A stretch of DNA of 5,665 nucleotides from Candidatus Sigynarchaeota archaeon (GTDB taxonomy: Archaea; Asgardarchaeota; Jordarchaeia; Jordarchaeales; Jordarchaeaceae): contig JAUQYY010000078.1 of the NCBI GenBank assembly GCA_030587505.1, positions 1 to 5,665 on the forward strand, given 5' to 3'. Below are positions 1 through 5,469 of the stretch, in pieces. The position numbers and the translations under genes are program-made. Below the pieces are notes generated by a model that was given only the letters and a program-made list of their open reading frames with translations, was not told the DNA's origin and searched no databases. Every line of letters begins with the position of its first letter. The first letter of the stretch is position 1.

Positions 1-1595
1 ATACCCACCGTTAACAACACGCCCACCCCGGTACCTAACGCCCCTGCGAAATCAGCTAATGCAGCCAAAACACCGACCCCCAGACCACCAAGAATCGTAA
101 CCACAGGAATATACCTATCTAACACCTTTTCAACAATCCTAGGCGATCTCCTGAACCCAGGCACCATCATCCCCGCCTGTATAAGCTGATTCGCAATATC
201 CCTAGAGCTTAACCCAGAGACATCAATCCAGATGTACGCAAAAACACCACACAAACCAGAGAAAAGCATAAGGTAAATCATTGCCCTAACAGGGTCTGCA
301 AACACGGAACCCAAACCTTTCGGAGTTGTAAGGTAGTACACCAAGCCCCCATACGGAACCAGTTGACCCTGTGAACCCCATGAAGGAATAAACTGCCCAA
401 GGAAGTTAACAAGAGGATTAAAATTCCAACCAACATTGTACTGCGCTATCCAGCTATACTGATACAACCAGCTGGCGCTACCAGGCAACAAGGCTAAAAT
501 GTTGAAGATTGGAACAAACCCATAATTCGTCCACAAAACCTGAGCGAAGAGTAAGGCATTGGCATAAAGAGCCCAAACGAGAATAACGGGAATGTTTGAG
601 GTATAGAAGAACTTGATGGGATAGCGGCCCCGGAAACCACGGTAACGAGCGTACTGAAGCGGAATCTCAACACGTACAGACTCAATATAAACAACCACAA
701 GAAACGTAATGAAAGACGCAATTAAGCCAGTCAGATCAGGCTGACCATAACCCCTATTAAAAAGATGCCAAATATCAGCATTCGGGTACAAGAGGTCAAA
801 CATAAATGCCGCTCGAGCCCACTCCGAAGCCATAGGAAGCGCGTTTGTAAAATAATCGAAGTCCATAGGGTTTTGAGGGGGATAAATACTCCTGAAATAG
901 CTGATAACCTTTTGAAATACGCTATACGTATAGGTGAAAGGAAACGTCAACGTCTGAACAGCAGCAATAACTATGCCTCCAGCCAGAAAATCGTAGGGAC
1001 TCGTAGTAGGACTGAAACAGCCCCAGAAAATCTGTCCAGCAACGTTAGCAGCAATGAACAGGCTCACACCGCTGCCCAAACCCCAACCCTTCTGGATAGC
1101 CTCATCCATAAGTATTAACAGAGTGCCTGCGGCCACTAACTGAACAAAAACAAGCAACATTTTGTCCCCTGACAGTGGACCATAAGCACCAGAAAACAGG
1201 TAAATAATCACTTGAGCCAAAGTCACCAGAAAAGCCAACACTTTCTGCGTCCCGGTGAACAGGGCTCGATCCTCAGGATTACTGTAATCCATTTCAATCA
1301 AGCGGGAGCCGACAAGCAACTGCATTATTAGCCCAGCCGTCACAATCGGGCCGATCCCCAGCTCCATCAAGGTTCCACGAGACGATGCAAGTATGACGCG
1401 CATCCAGTACAGGTAGTCGTAGCCTTGTTGGGCTTGTATTCCGAAGAGGGGAGTGTTGGCCATTACTAGGAAAATTATGAGTATTACTCCGGTCCATAGA
1501 AGTTTTTCCCTGAAGGATACCTGCCTGTCGGGGGTTCTTACCTCGGGGAATATTTTTATTAGTGGTCTAAAAGCGCTTAGGAAGAGTCCTGGCAT
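1..1595 (-). CDS. secY: Protein translocase subunit SecY (Sec61 alpha), 3' end outside window
   Basis: This is the pore-forming subunit of the SecYE-beta channel, which passes unfolded proteins across or into the cytoplasmic membrane. The reading frame is open from ATG at 1595 to the window edge, giving 531 residues without a stop. Seen directly: the TM2 motif GIGPIVTAGLIMQLLVGS (residues 80-97), the cytosolic 6/7 ribosome-docking loop beginning VEIPL (309) followed by an Arg-rich turn and PIKFFYTSNIP (326-336), and the 8/9 loop PGFRRSP (479-485). The final segment GVGVLLTVG (523-531) matches the start of TM10, so perhaps 30-40 residues are missing. The protein is over 100 residues longer than usual archaeal SecY (about 440-490), because the external loops between TM5 and TM6 and between TM7 and TM8 are enlarged. 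The start is fixed by an in-frame TGA just upstream; its Shine-Dalgarno sequence is weak. Wobble-base use reverses near residue 69. Confidence 0.96.
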   Translation of the reverse strand, partial: MPGLFLSAFRPLIKIFPEVRTPDRQVSFREKLLWTGVILIIFLVMANTPLFGIQAQQGYDYLYWMRVILASSRGTLMELGIGPIVTAGLIMQLLVGSRLIEMDYSNPEDRALFTGTQKVLAFLVTLAQVIIYLFSGAYGPLSGDKMLLVFVQLVAAGTLLILMDEAIQKGWGLGSGVSLFIAANVAGQIFWGCFSPTTSPYDFLAGGIVIAAVQTLTFPFTYTYSVFQKVISYFRSIYPPQNPMDFDYFTNALPMASEWARAAFMFDLLYPNADIWHLFNRGYGQPDLTGLIASFITFLVVVYIESVRVEIPLQYARYRGFRGRYPIKFFYTSNIPVILVWALYANALLFAQVLWTNYGFVPIFNILALLPGSASWLYQYSWIAQYNVGWNFNPLVNFLGQFIPSWGSQGQLVPYGGLVYYLTTPKGLGSVFADPVRAMIYLMLFSGLCGVFAYIWIDVSGLSSRDIANQLIQAGMMVPGFRRSPRIVEKVLDRYIPVVTILGGLGVGVLAALADFAGALGTGVGVLLTVG

Positions 1596-1598
1596 TTT

Positions 1599-1615
1599 CC
1601 ACTTCACTTCGCTTC
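1599..1615 (-). repeat. Short GAAG(C/T) triple repeat before secY start
   Basis: On the coding strand the pentamer GAAGC/T occurs three times in tandem, followed by TGG, ending 3 bases before the secY ATG. No good Shine-Dalgarno sequence is present, so this purine-rich run may be what the ribosome meets just before the start. Its role is inference. Confidence 0.3.
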
Positions 1616-1669
1616 AGAGTTTTTGTGGTTCCCGTGTTTCCTGTTTGCTTGACTTGGGAATGTTTATTC

Positions 1670-1685
1670 GACTTTATATTTTTTG
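1670..1685 (-). promoter_or_regulatory. Candidate secY promoter (TATA box, proximal)
   Basis: The coding strand reads CAAAAAATATAAAGTC, an A-rich block running into a good archaeal TATA box. Transcription would start about 25 bases downstream, leaving a leader of roughly 50 bases before the secY ATG. The same 16 bases stand in front of the uL15 gene at 2345-2360, which strengthens the idea that this is a real element. No promoter mapping supports it. Confidence 0.5.
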
Positions 1686-1715
1686 GCTGAGCAACTTGAT
1701 TTTTAGGATTTTATG

Positions 1716-1729
1716 CCGTATTTAAAGGT
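1716..1729 (-). promoter_or_regulatory. Candidate secY promoter (TATA box, distal)
   Basis: The coding strand reads ACCTTTAAATACGG, preceded by GAAA. TTTAAATA is a classic archaeal TATA box, and the GAAAACC just upstream resembles a TFB recognition element. It would give a leader of about 100 bases. It is an alternative, or an addition, to the box at 1670-1685. Confidence 0.4.
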
Positions 1730-1850
1730 TTTCAGAGGTCTTACGGGTTGTATTTCCCGTTTTTCGAATTGTTTGTTTTTTGGATTGGTGATGTTGGGTT
1801 TCTCAAGTTTACTGATTAGAAGTAAAGTAGTTTTTGGATTGTGTGGGAGG

Positions 1851-2288
1851 TTACTTACTGAGGACAACTACTTTTCCGCCTGCTTTTTCTATTTTTTCTT
1901 TTGCTTTTTCGCTGAAGATTTCGGCTTTTACTAGGAGTGGCTTTGTCACTTTGCCGGATCCGAGAACCTTGGTGTACCCTAAGTCGTGGAGGTTTATTAC
2001 GAGCATATTGTCTTGTTTCTCTGTGGAAAAGTTCTCGGCGTTTTCGTCTATTTCACCCACATTAATTGTTATATGTTTTTGTACAAGGCTTTTGTGTCTG
2101 GTGAAGCCGTGTTTTCCGAAGTATTTTGGCTCGTATTTGAGCGTTCGGACCCAGAGGTGTTTGTGTCTTCCGGTTTGTCCTCTTCCGCCTTTTTGGCCCT
2201 TGCTTCTGTGCTGTCCTACCTGTCCGTAGCCATGGGTTCGTGATCCACGCATCTTCCGCACTTTCTTCCTTCTTCGTATCATTGTCAT
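1851..2288 (-). CDS. rpl15: Large-subunit ribosomal protein uL15 (L15)
   Basis: uL15 binds 23S rRNA and helps assemble the large subunit; its Gly/Arg/Lys-rich N-terminal arm runs through the rRNA. The family signature is plain: RGSRTHGYGQVGQHR near the N-terminus, then KGQKGGRGQTGRHKH, followed by a compact C-terminal domain ending GGKVVVLSK. The length, about 145 residues, is normal for archaea. The start is uncertain. GTG at 2291, ATG at 2288 and ATG at 2282 are all in frame and none has a Shine-Dalgarno sequence; I chose the first ATG, though the 2282 ATG (MIRRRKK) fits the usual family start about as well. The gene is separated from uL30, its usual upstream neighbour, by the hsp20 gene, and seems to have its own TATA box. 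secY follows after 255 bp. Confidence 0.97.
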   Translation of the reverse strand: MTMIRRRKKVRKMRGSRTHGYGQVGQHRSKGQKGGRGQTGRHKHLWVRTLKYEPKYFGKHGFTRHKSLVQKHITINVGEIDENAENFSTEKQDNMLVINLHDLGYTKVLGSGKVTKPLLVKAEIFSEKAKEKIEKAGGKVVVLSK

Positions 2289-2291
2289 CAC

Positions 2292-2468
2292 ACTAGGACA
2301 TAACTATTGAGGGTTAGTGGTTTGTAGTTGGATTAAAACAAGTAGACTTTATATTTTTTGCTGCTAAACAGGCTAGTTTCGATATAAAGGGATGAAAAAT
2401 TTTCGAGTTTTCAATGGTTTTAAAAGGAGTGTTACGTTTTCTAGAGAAGGAAATTCGGTAGCATGTTT
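2292..2468. other. Intergenic region between hsp20 and uL15
   Basis: This gap holds no gene. After the hsp20 stop the coding strand has a modest T-rich stretch (AATTTTTCATCCCTTTATA, about 2384-2402) that could act as an archaeal U-tract terminator, then the uL15 TATA element at 2345-2360. The terminator role is a guess because the T-run is short. Confidence 0.35.
2345..2360 (-). promoter_or_regulatory. Candidate uL15 promoter (TATA box)
   Basis: The coding strand reads CAAAAAATATAAAGTC. A start about 25 bases downstream of the TATA centre would give a leader of about 30-40 bases before the uL15 start codons. The 16 bases are identical to the element before secY at 1670-1685, including the A6 block and the AAAGTC following the TATA. 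Having its own promoter would make sense because hsp20 separates uL15 from the upstream ribosomal genes. Confidence 0.5.
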
Positions 2469-2984
2469 TTAGGCTTTTTGAGCGCGTATCTCTAGCACCC
2501 GGTTTTTGTAGTTGGATTCTACCGTTTCGGGGTTTATTTTGCAGGGCATTTTGATTTCCTTGTTGAAGGTTTTCATGTTTGCGTTGACCCAGATGTAGAT
2601 TGTGTTTTTTGTGGCGTTCACTTTTATGTCGTCTTTTTTGACTCCAGGGATCTCAGCCACTACGATGATTTCTCTTCCTTCGTCGAAGACGTCAACCAGG
2701 GGTTCCTCTTTTTGTTCTTCCAAGGTTACCGTCGGTTGAAACGGAGAGTCCCATTTTTTGAGCTGTTTGATTTTGGGTTTACCGTCAGGGCCTATTGTGA
2801 CGGAGAAGCCGTAGAACAGGGGGGAAGGATCTCGTAGAAGTTTCTCCGGGTCTCGGAATAGCTTTTCGGATTCTTTAAAGAGCTGGCGCATCATTTCTTC
2901 TATGATTTCTTGGAACTGTTCGAAGTTCTCGAAGATATCCCAGAAGGGAAACCGGCGTTTTCTTTTCTTATCACGGTCGGTCAA
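2469..2984 (-). CDS. hsp20: Small heat-shock protein, Hsp20 / alpha-crystallin family
   Basis: This is an ATP-independent holdase chaperone that binds unfolding proteins in the cytoplasm, usually as a large oligomer. Residues 95-170 form the alpha-crystallin domain, with PLVDVFDEGREIIVVAEIPG followed by VKKDDIKV. The N-terminal half is basic, then amphipathic and acidic (residues 1-55), with a heptad pair KLFRDPE/KLLRDPS at 41-54, then FYGFSVTIGPDGKP (57-70), typical of archaeal members. Two oddities: the usual Gly of the NGVLEI-type motif is Arg162 (NRVLEI), and the chain ends at EIRAQKA with no C-terminal I-x-I anchor, which could weaken oligomer formation. The start is TTG at 2984, with AGGAGG (2993-2998) 8 bases upstream. 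An ATG at 2988 is out of frame and hits a stop after five codons. It lies between uL30 and uL15, an unusual place for this family. Confidence 0.93.
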   Translation of the reverse strand: MTDRDKKRKRRFPFWDIFENFEQFQEIIEEMMRQLFKESEKLFRDPEKLLRDPSPLFYGFSVTIGPDGKPKIKQLKKWDSPFQPTVTLEEQKEEPLVDVFDEGREIIVVAEIPGVKKDDIKVNATKNTIYIWVNANMKTFNKEIKMPCKINPETVESNYKNRVLEIRAQKA

Positions 2985-2992
2985 ACATGGAG

Positions 2993-2998
2993 CCTCCT
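2993..2998 (-). promoter_or_regulatory. Ribosome binding site deciding the hsp20 TTG start
   Basis: AGGAGG on the coding strand is a full Shine-Dalgarno sequence. It sits 8 bases before TTG at 2984 and only 4 bases before an ATG at 2988. The TTG is in frame with the Hsp20 protein and the ATG is not, so spacing and frame agree on TTG. Confidence 0.75.
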
Positions 2999-3001
2999 AC
3001 T

Positions 3002-3020
3002 AATTGTGATTATCACGGTT
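3002..3020. promoter_or_regulatory. Candidate operator palindrome at the hsp20 promoter
   Basis: A perfect GTGAT-T-ATCAC palindrome (3006-3016) has matching AA/TT outer ends, so 7 of 9 positions per arm pair around base 3011. It lies between the TATA box (3019-3030) and the Shine-Dalgarno sequence, over the region where transcription should start. Archaeal heat-shock repressors such as Phr and HSR1 block promoters from this kind of position, but the bases do not match the sites I recall for them. The regulator is unknown. Confidence 0.45.
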
Positions 3021-3030
3021 ATATAATAAT
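3019..3030 (-). promoter_or_regulatory. hsp20 promoter TATA box
   Basis: The coding strand reads ATTATTATATAA. The expected start, about 25 bases downstream, falls close to base 3000, just before the AGGAGG at 2993-2998, so the leader would be very short. The 155-bp gap after uL30 and this well-placed box suggest that hsp20 is transcribed on its own. Confidence 0.55.
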
Positions 3031-3139
3031 CTATCGAAAGGGATGTTAAGATACTAAGAGAACAGTGTCTATTCAATAGTGCAAATTTAATAATGTACAA
3101 AGTGTTTTTTTGAATAATTTATTTTGAGAAAGAGTGTTC

Positions 3140-3618
3140 CTAAATCATCTTCTTCAGGAGTTCGTTGATTTTTTCTCCGCGATACCCAAGCTCCCCATTT
3201 GAGCGAAATGCTCTTTTTATGGTTCTGTGAAATCCGCCCTTTGGGGGGTGGAGTCTGAAACGGGTTTCAGGCCGGGTAAGTCGCTCAACTTGGCCTTATT
3301 TTCGTAGACAGCCTTCGCGAATTCCTCTACAGTGTTGTATTTTAATTTTTCTTTGACATACTCATCGTTGAGTCTCTTGCTGCCTATGAGCCGCCCTCTC
3401 TTGGCGAGGAGTAAACTCAGGGTTTCGGCGTTTATTTCACCCCAGGTGACGTAGTCCTTTGCCTTCTGTAGCATTCCAAGGTAGCTTGGCGAGTTTTTTA
3501 TTATGGTAGCGTGATTGACGTGGTGTAGTCTGAGCATTTTTAGGGTGTCATTTATTTCCCTTCTAACCTTAACTGCTCCGCGAAGTCTTATTACCGCTAA
3601 GAGTTTGTTTGACTCCAT
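3140..3618 (-). CDS. rpl30: Large-subunit ribosomal protein uL30 (L30), interrupted by a one-base frameshift
   Basis: uL30 is a 23S rRNA-binding large-subunit protein; archaeal forms carry a long C-terminal extension. ATG at 3618 starts MESNKLLAVIRLRGAV, and the frame is a good match through residue 120 (LPGLKPV). There, near 3258-3260, the frame breaks. Read on unchanged, it gives 13 unrelated residues and stops at 3217. Shifted by one base, it continues FRLHPPKGGF, then HRTIKRAFRSNGELGYRGE, and ends INELLKKMI with TAG at 3140-3142, which is the conserved archaeal tail. Restoring one T in the coding-strand TTT run gives a 159-residue protein of normal length. The start is supported by AAGGAG about 8 bases upstream, inside the last codons of uS5. 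A sequencing or assembly error is most likely; a real mutation is possible. Confidence 0.93.
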
Positions 3619-3623
3619 TGAGC

Positions 3624-4256
3624 TTAGCTCCTTACCCAGTCTTTTGGATGCATAATCTCGTAGGTTTTTTTGAGCGCGTTGAAGGTGGCATAGGCGAAAT
3701 TCACCGTGGTTTTGGTGTGTCCACGTGACCATGACCAGATATCTGAGATTCCCGCCAATCTCAGGATTACTCGTGCAACATCCGATGCGACGAGGCCAAC
3801 TCCTCGAGGAGCGGGAATGAGTTTGAGTTCCACGCTGCCGGACTTGCCCCAAACTTTGAAGGGTAGTGAGTGAGGGTCACCGCACCCGCATTCCCAGCTT
3901 CCACAGCCTCTACGTACAGGTATTATGTTCATCTTGGCGCCTACTATGGCTTTTCTAATCGCTGGACCGATTTCTGTGGCCTTCGCCTCGCCTATTCCAA
4001 TGTATCCGTTACCGTTACCTACAGCTACAGTTGCTTTGAATCTGCTTTTCTCTCCCGCGTCCGTTTGTTTCTGAACGAGGTTAATGTCTATTACTTCCTC
4101 CTCTAGACCTGGAAGGAGAATGTCTACAATCTGAGGCTCCATGATACGCAGGCTTTGCTGGAAGATCTCCTCTATACTTGTGATTAAGCCCTCTTTGACC
4201 ATGAGGCCGACTCTTGTTCTTGGCTGCCATTCTTCCTCGTATTCCGCTTGGGCCAT
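3624..4256 (-). CDS. rps5: Small-subunit ribosomal protein uS5 (S5)
   Basis: uS5 binds 16S rRNA and contributes to decoding accuracy and to mRNA unwinding at the entry channel of the 30S subunit. The protein has 210 residues, the usual archaeal length. Residues 1-45 are the archaeal N-terminal extension. The dsRNA-binding-like domain follows, with SRFKATVAVGNGNGYIGIGEAKATE at 71-95. The next stretch, VRRGCGSWECGCGDPHSLPFK (114-134), is the archaeal/eukaryotic cysteine loop with Cys118, Cys123 and Cys125. The C-terminal domain carries LIPAPRGVGLVASDVARVILRLAGI (146-170). The ATG shares its A with the uL18 stop (TAATG), so the two genes are probably translationally coupled; GGAGG lies 9 bases upstream within uL18. 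uL30 starts 5 bases after its stop. Confidence 0.98.
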   Translation of the reverse strand: MAQAEYEEEWQPRTRVGLMVKEGLITSIEEIFQQSLRIMEPQIVDILLPGLEEEVIDINLVQKQTDAGEKSRFKATVAVGNGNGYIGIGEAKATEIGPAIRKAIVGAKMNIIPVRRGCGSWECGCGDPHSLPFKVWGKSGSVELKLIPAPRGVGLVASDVARVILRLAGISDIWSWSRGHTKTTVNFAYATFNALKKTYEIMHPKDWVRS

Positions 4257-4858
4257 TATTTTTTGCCTCCAAAACTTTCGAGTATTGCTTTCTTCACAGT
4301 ATCAAAATGCTTGGGAATGTTTTCCGGTTTCACTCCGCGTTTTAACTGTTCCGAGAATTGTCTGTTGTAGAGTTCAGGGTTCTCAGACAGCAGCATCCTA
4401 GCGTACTCTGCTATATGTTCCCCGCGAATGCGAGAATCACTGGGAAGTATACCGTCTCCGTGCGGGACTTCGAGTTGCCCGTCTAGCGCTCCCTTGAGAA
4501 CCGTGTATAAACTATTTTGCTTAACGGATGCTTGTAATCCGATGTCGAGAATTGTTTTTTTAATCTTTTTCTTTCGCGCCTTTAAACCGATAAGAAGACC
4601 TGTGAGGTAGGCCGCGGGAGTGTTTCCACAGTGCCCCTTCCATCCATACTTTTTCCGGAGTTCACACGAGTGAGCGGAAACCAGGACCCTGTCACCTTCA
4701 GGGAGGGATTCAACTATTTGAGCTGAGATGTAGTTTATGCTCCTTCTCACAACTAGTCTGGGTATTCGGGATATTAGTAGTTTTCTTCGGAGATAGTAAT
4801 TTGTTTTCTGTTCGCGTTTTCTCCTTACTGGAACCCTGTATCGCGGATTTTTAGGCAT
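4256..4858 (-). CDS. rpl18: Large-subunit ribosomal protein uL18 (L18, long archaeal form)
   Basis: uL18 binds 5S rRNA and anchors it to the large subunit. The protein is about 200 residues, the long archaeal/eukaryotic type, not the roughly 120-residue bacterial type. Family landmarks are the opening GPRY-like NPRYRVPVRRKREQKTNYYLR (residues 5-25), RIPRLVVRRS (31-40), KYGWKGHCGNTPAAYLTGLL (70-89) and LDIGLQASVKQNSLYTVLKGALDGQLEVPH (104-133). Three start codons are in frame: TTG 4864, ATG 4861 and ATG 4858. I chose 4858 because GAGAGG upstream (about 4867-4872) then lies 8 bases away and the protein opens MPKNPRY like its relatives. A 161-bp gap separates it from eL19, so it may head a uL18-uS5-uL30 transcript. 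Confidence 0.97.
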   Translation of the reverse strand: MPKNPRYRVPVRRKREQKTNYYLRRKLLISRIPRLVVRRSINYISAQIVESLPEGDRVLVSAHSCELRKKYGWKGHCGNTPAAYLTGLLIGLKARKKKIKKTILDIGLQASVKQNSLYTVLKGALDGQLEVPHGDGILPSDSRIRGEHIAEYARMLLSENPELYNRQFSEQLKRGVKPENIPKHFDTVKKAILESFGGKK

Positions 4859-4937
4859 CATCAAGACCTCTCATGAGAAATTCACGGTAGACGGTTAAAT
4901 TAGTGTGGTTGGGTAGGGGATAACAACAACATTAACA

Positions 4938-4950
4938 GTTTAAAAGATTT
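4938..4950 (-). promoter_or_regulatory. Possible uL18 promoter (TATA-like)
   Basis: The coding strand reads AAATCTTTTAAACTG. TTTTAAA is an acceptable archaeal TATA box, and a start about 25 bases downstream would leave a leader of about 55-60 bases. It lies in the 161-bp gap between eL19 and uL18 (4859-5019), in which I see no gene. Read-through from eL19 is equally possible. Confidence 0.3.
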
Positions 4951-5019
4951 CTTCCAAAATTTTGTTTTTACTCCGCTTGATTTTTCCTCAGGGTCTAGGA
5001 CGGTTATTACCTGCAGGGT

Positions 5020-5469
5020 TTAGCGCCTCGTTAGTTTGTGCTCTTTTATGTATGCTTTCACATGAGCAGTATTTCGGAAGGCTCCACCCTTTGCCATTAG
5101 GTAAAGTTTTCTGTACACGGTAGGTGTGATGACTCTCCTTGCTCTTAGATTTCTGAGAAGCTTGCGAATCGGTCGAATTTTTTTCATCCACAGCTCTTTT
5201 CGGGAGATGCGTGAGTATTTCTTGCCTCTCCGTTTTCCCACGCCACGTCTTTGGCCTTTTCTCTTTTTCTTCGCGAGGCTCCTTGCTCTTCCCCTACTAG
5301 TTCCCACGATATCTTTTGCACGTATAGTCTTGTTCTTTATTAAGGCGCGGATATCCTCCTTTCTAATGGCCATTGAGACATTGTCTATGCCTTCGGGGTC
5401 AATCCATACTTTATTTTCGCCGACTTTAAGAATTTTTGCAGCCATTTTTCTCTGAGTTCTAAGATTCAA
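5020..5469 (-). CDS. rpl19e: Large-subunit ribosomal protein eL19 (L19e)
   Basis: eL19 is a very basic large-subunit protein found only in archaea and eukaryotes, with an N-terminal globular part and long C-terminal helices lying along rRNA. Landmarks are LRTQRKMAAKILKVGENKVWIDPE (residues 3-26), MAIRKEDIRALI (33-44), the Lys/Arg/Gly-rich stretch SRGRARSLAKKKRKGQRRGVGKRRGKK (58-84), WMKKIRPIRKLLR (94-106), and YRKLYLMAKGGAFRN (119-133). Length is 149 residues, as usual. The start is TTG at 5469. An in-frame ATG at 5445 would cut off the conserved LRTQRK segment, and GAGGG (5478-5482) stands 8 bases before the TTG. It overlaps the upstream gene by 11 bases, which suggests translational coupling. 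Confidence 0.97.
   Translation of the reverse strand: MNLRTQRKMAAKILKVGENKVWIDPEGIDNVSMAIRKEDIRALIKNKTIRAKDIVGTSRGRARSLAKKKRKGQRRGVGKRRGKKYSRISRKELWMKKIRPIRKLLRNLRARRVITPTVYRKLYLMAKGGAFRNTAHVKAYIKEHKLTRR

Larger units (their letters stand above)
1596..1850. other. Intergenic region between uL15 and secY (255 bp)
   Basis: This is the longest gap in the window. It has no plausible gene on either strand; open stretches here lack family resemblance and are rich in Phe and Leu, as expected from T-rich noncoding DNA. It holds the two TATA-like elements and an 11-base direct repeat (TTTTTGGATTG on the plus strand at 1777-1787 and 1831-1841). No stem followed by a U-run is seen after the uL15 stop, so read-through from uL15 into secY is possible. 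Confidence 0.6.

Noticed and set aside
1..1595. Overlapping open frames on the plus strand and in other minus frames across secY
   Set aside because: They show no family resemblance, while the secY frame is open throughout with conserved motifs from end to end.
1777..1841. Direct repeat TTTTTGGATTG twice in the uL15-secY gap
   Set aside because: Eleven bases in T-rich DNA, two copies only, with no structure around them; noted but not counted as a functional repeat.
1851..2243. Plus-strand open frames opposite uL15
   Set aside because: They are antisense shadows of a strongly conserved ribosomal gene.
3069..3079. Second palindrome CTATT-C-AATAG upstream of hsp20
   Set aside because: It lies about 40 bases or more upstream of the TATA box, does not match the 3002-3020 site, and AT-rich palindromes of this size are expected by chance.
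3255..3270. Programmed -1 frameshifting in uL30
   Set aside because: The zero-frame codons AAA CCC GTT TCA do not form an X XXY YYZ slippery heptamer, I see no stem downstream, and uL30 is not known to need frameshifting.
3217..3852. A longer open frame that extends uL30 upstream into uS5
   Set aside because: The part before 3618 is the uS5 gene read in another frame. uL30 begins at the ATG with AAGGAG in front, and that start fits the family.
4859..5019. Possible tRNA or small RNA gene between eL19 and uL18
   Set aside because: No cloverleaf, GTTCRA-like T-loop or stable stem was found by eye.
5126..5455. Plus-strand open frame opposite eL19 with many Phe, Leu and Arg
   Set aside because: It arises from the reverse complement of Lys/Arg codons; it has no ribosome binding site and no recognised domain.
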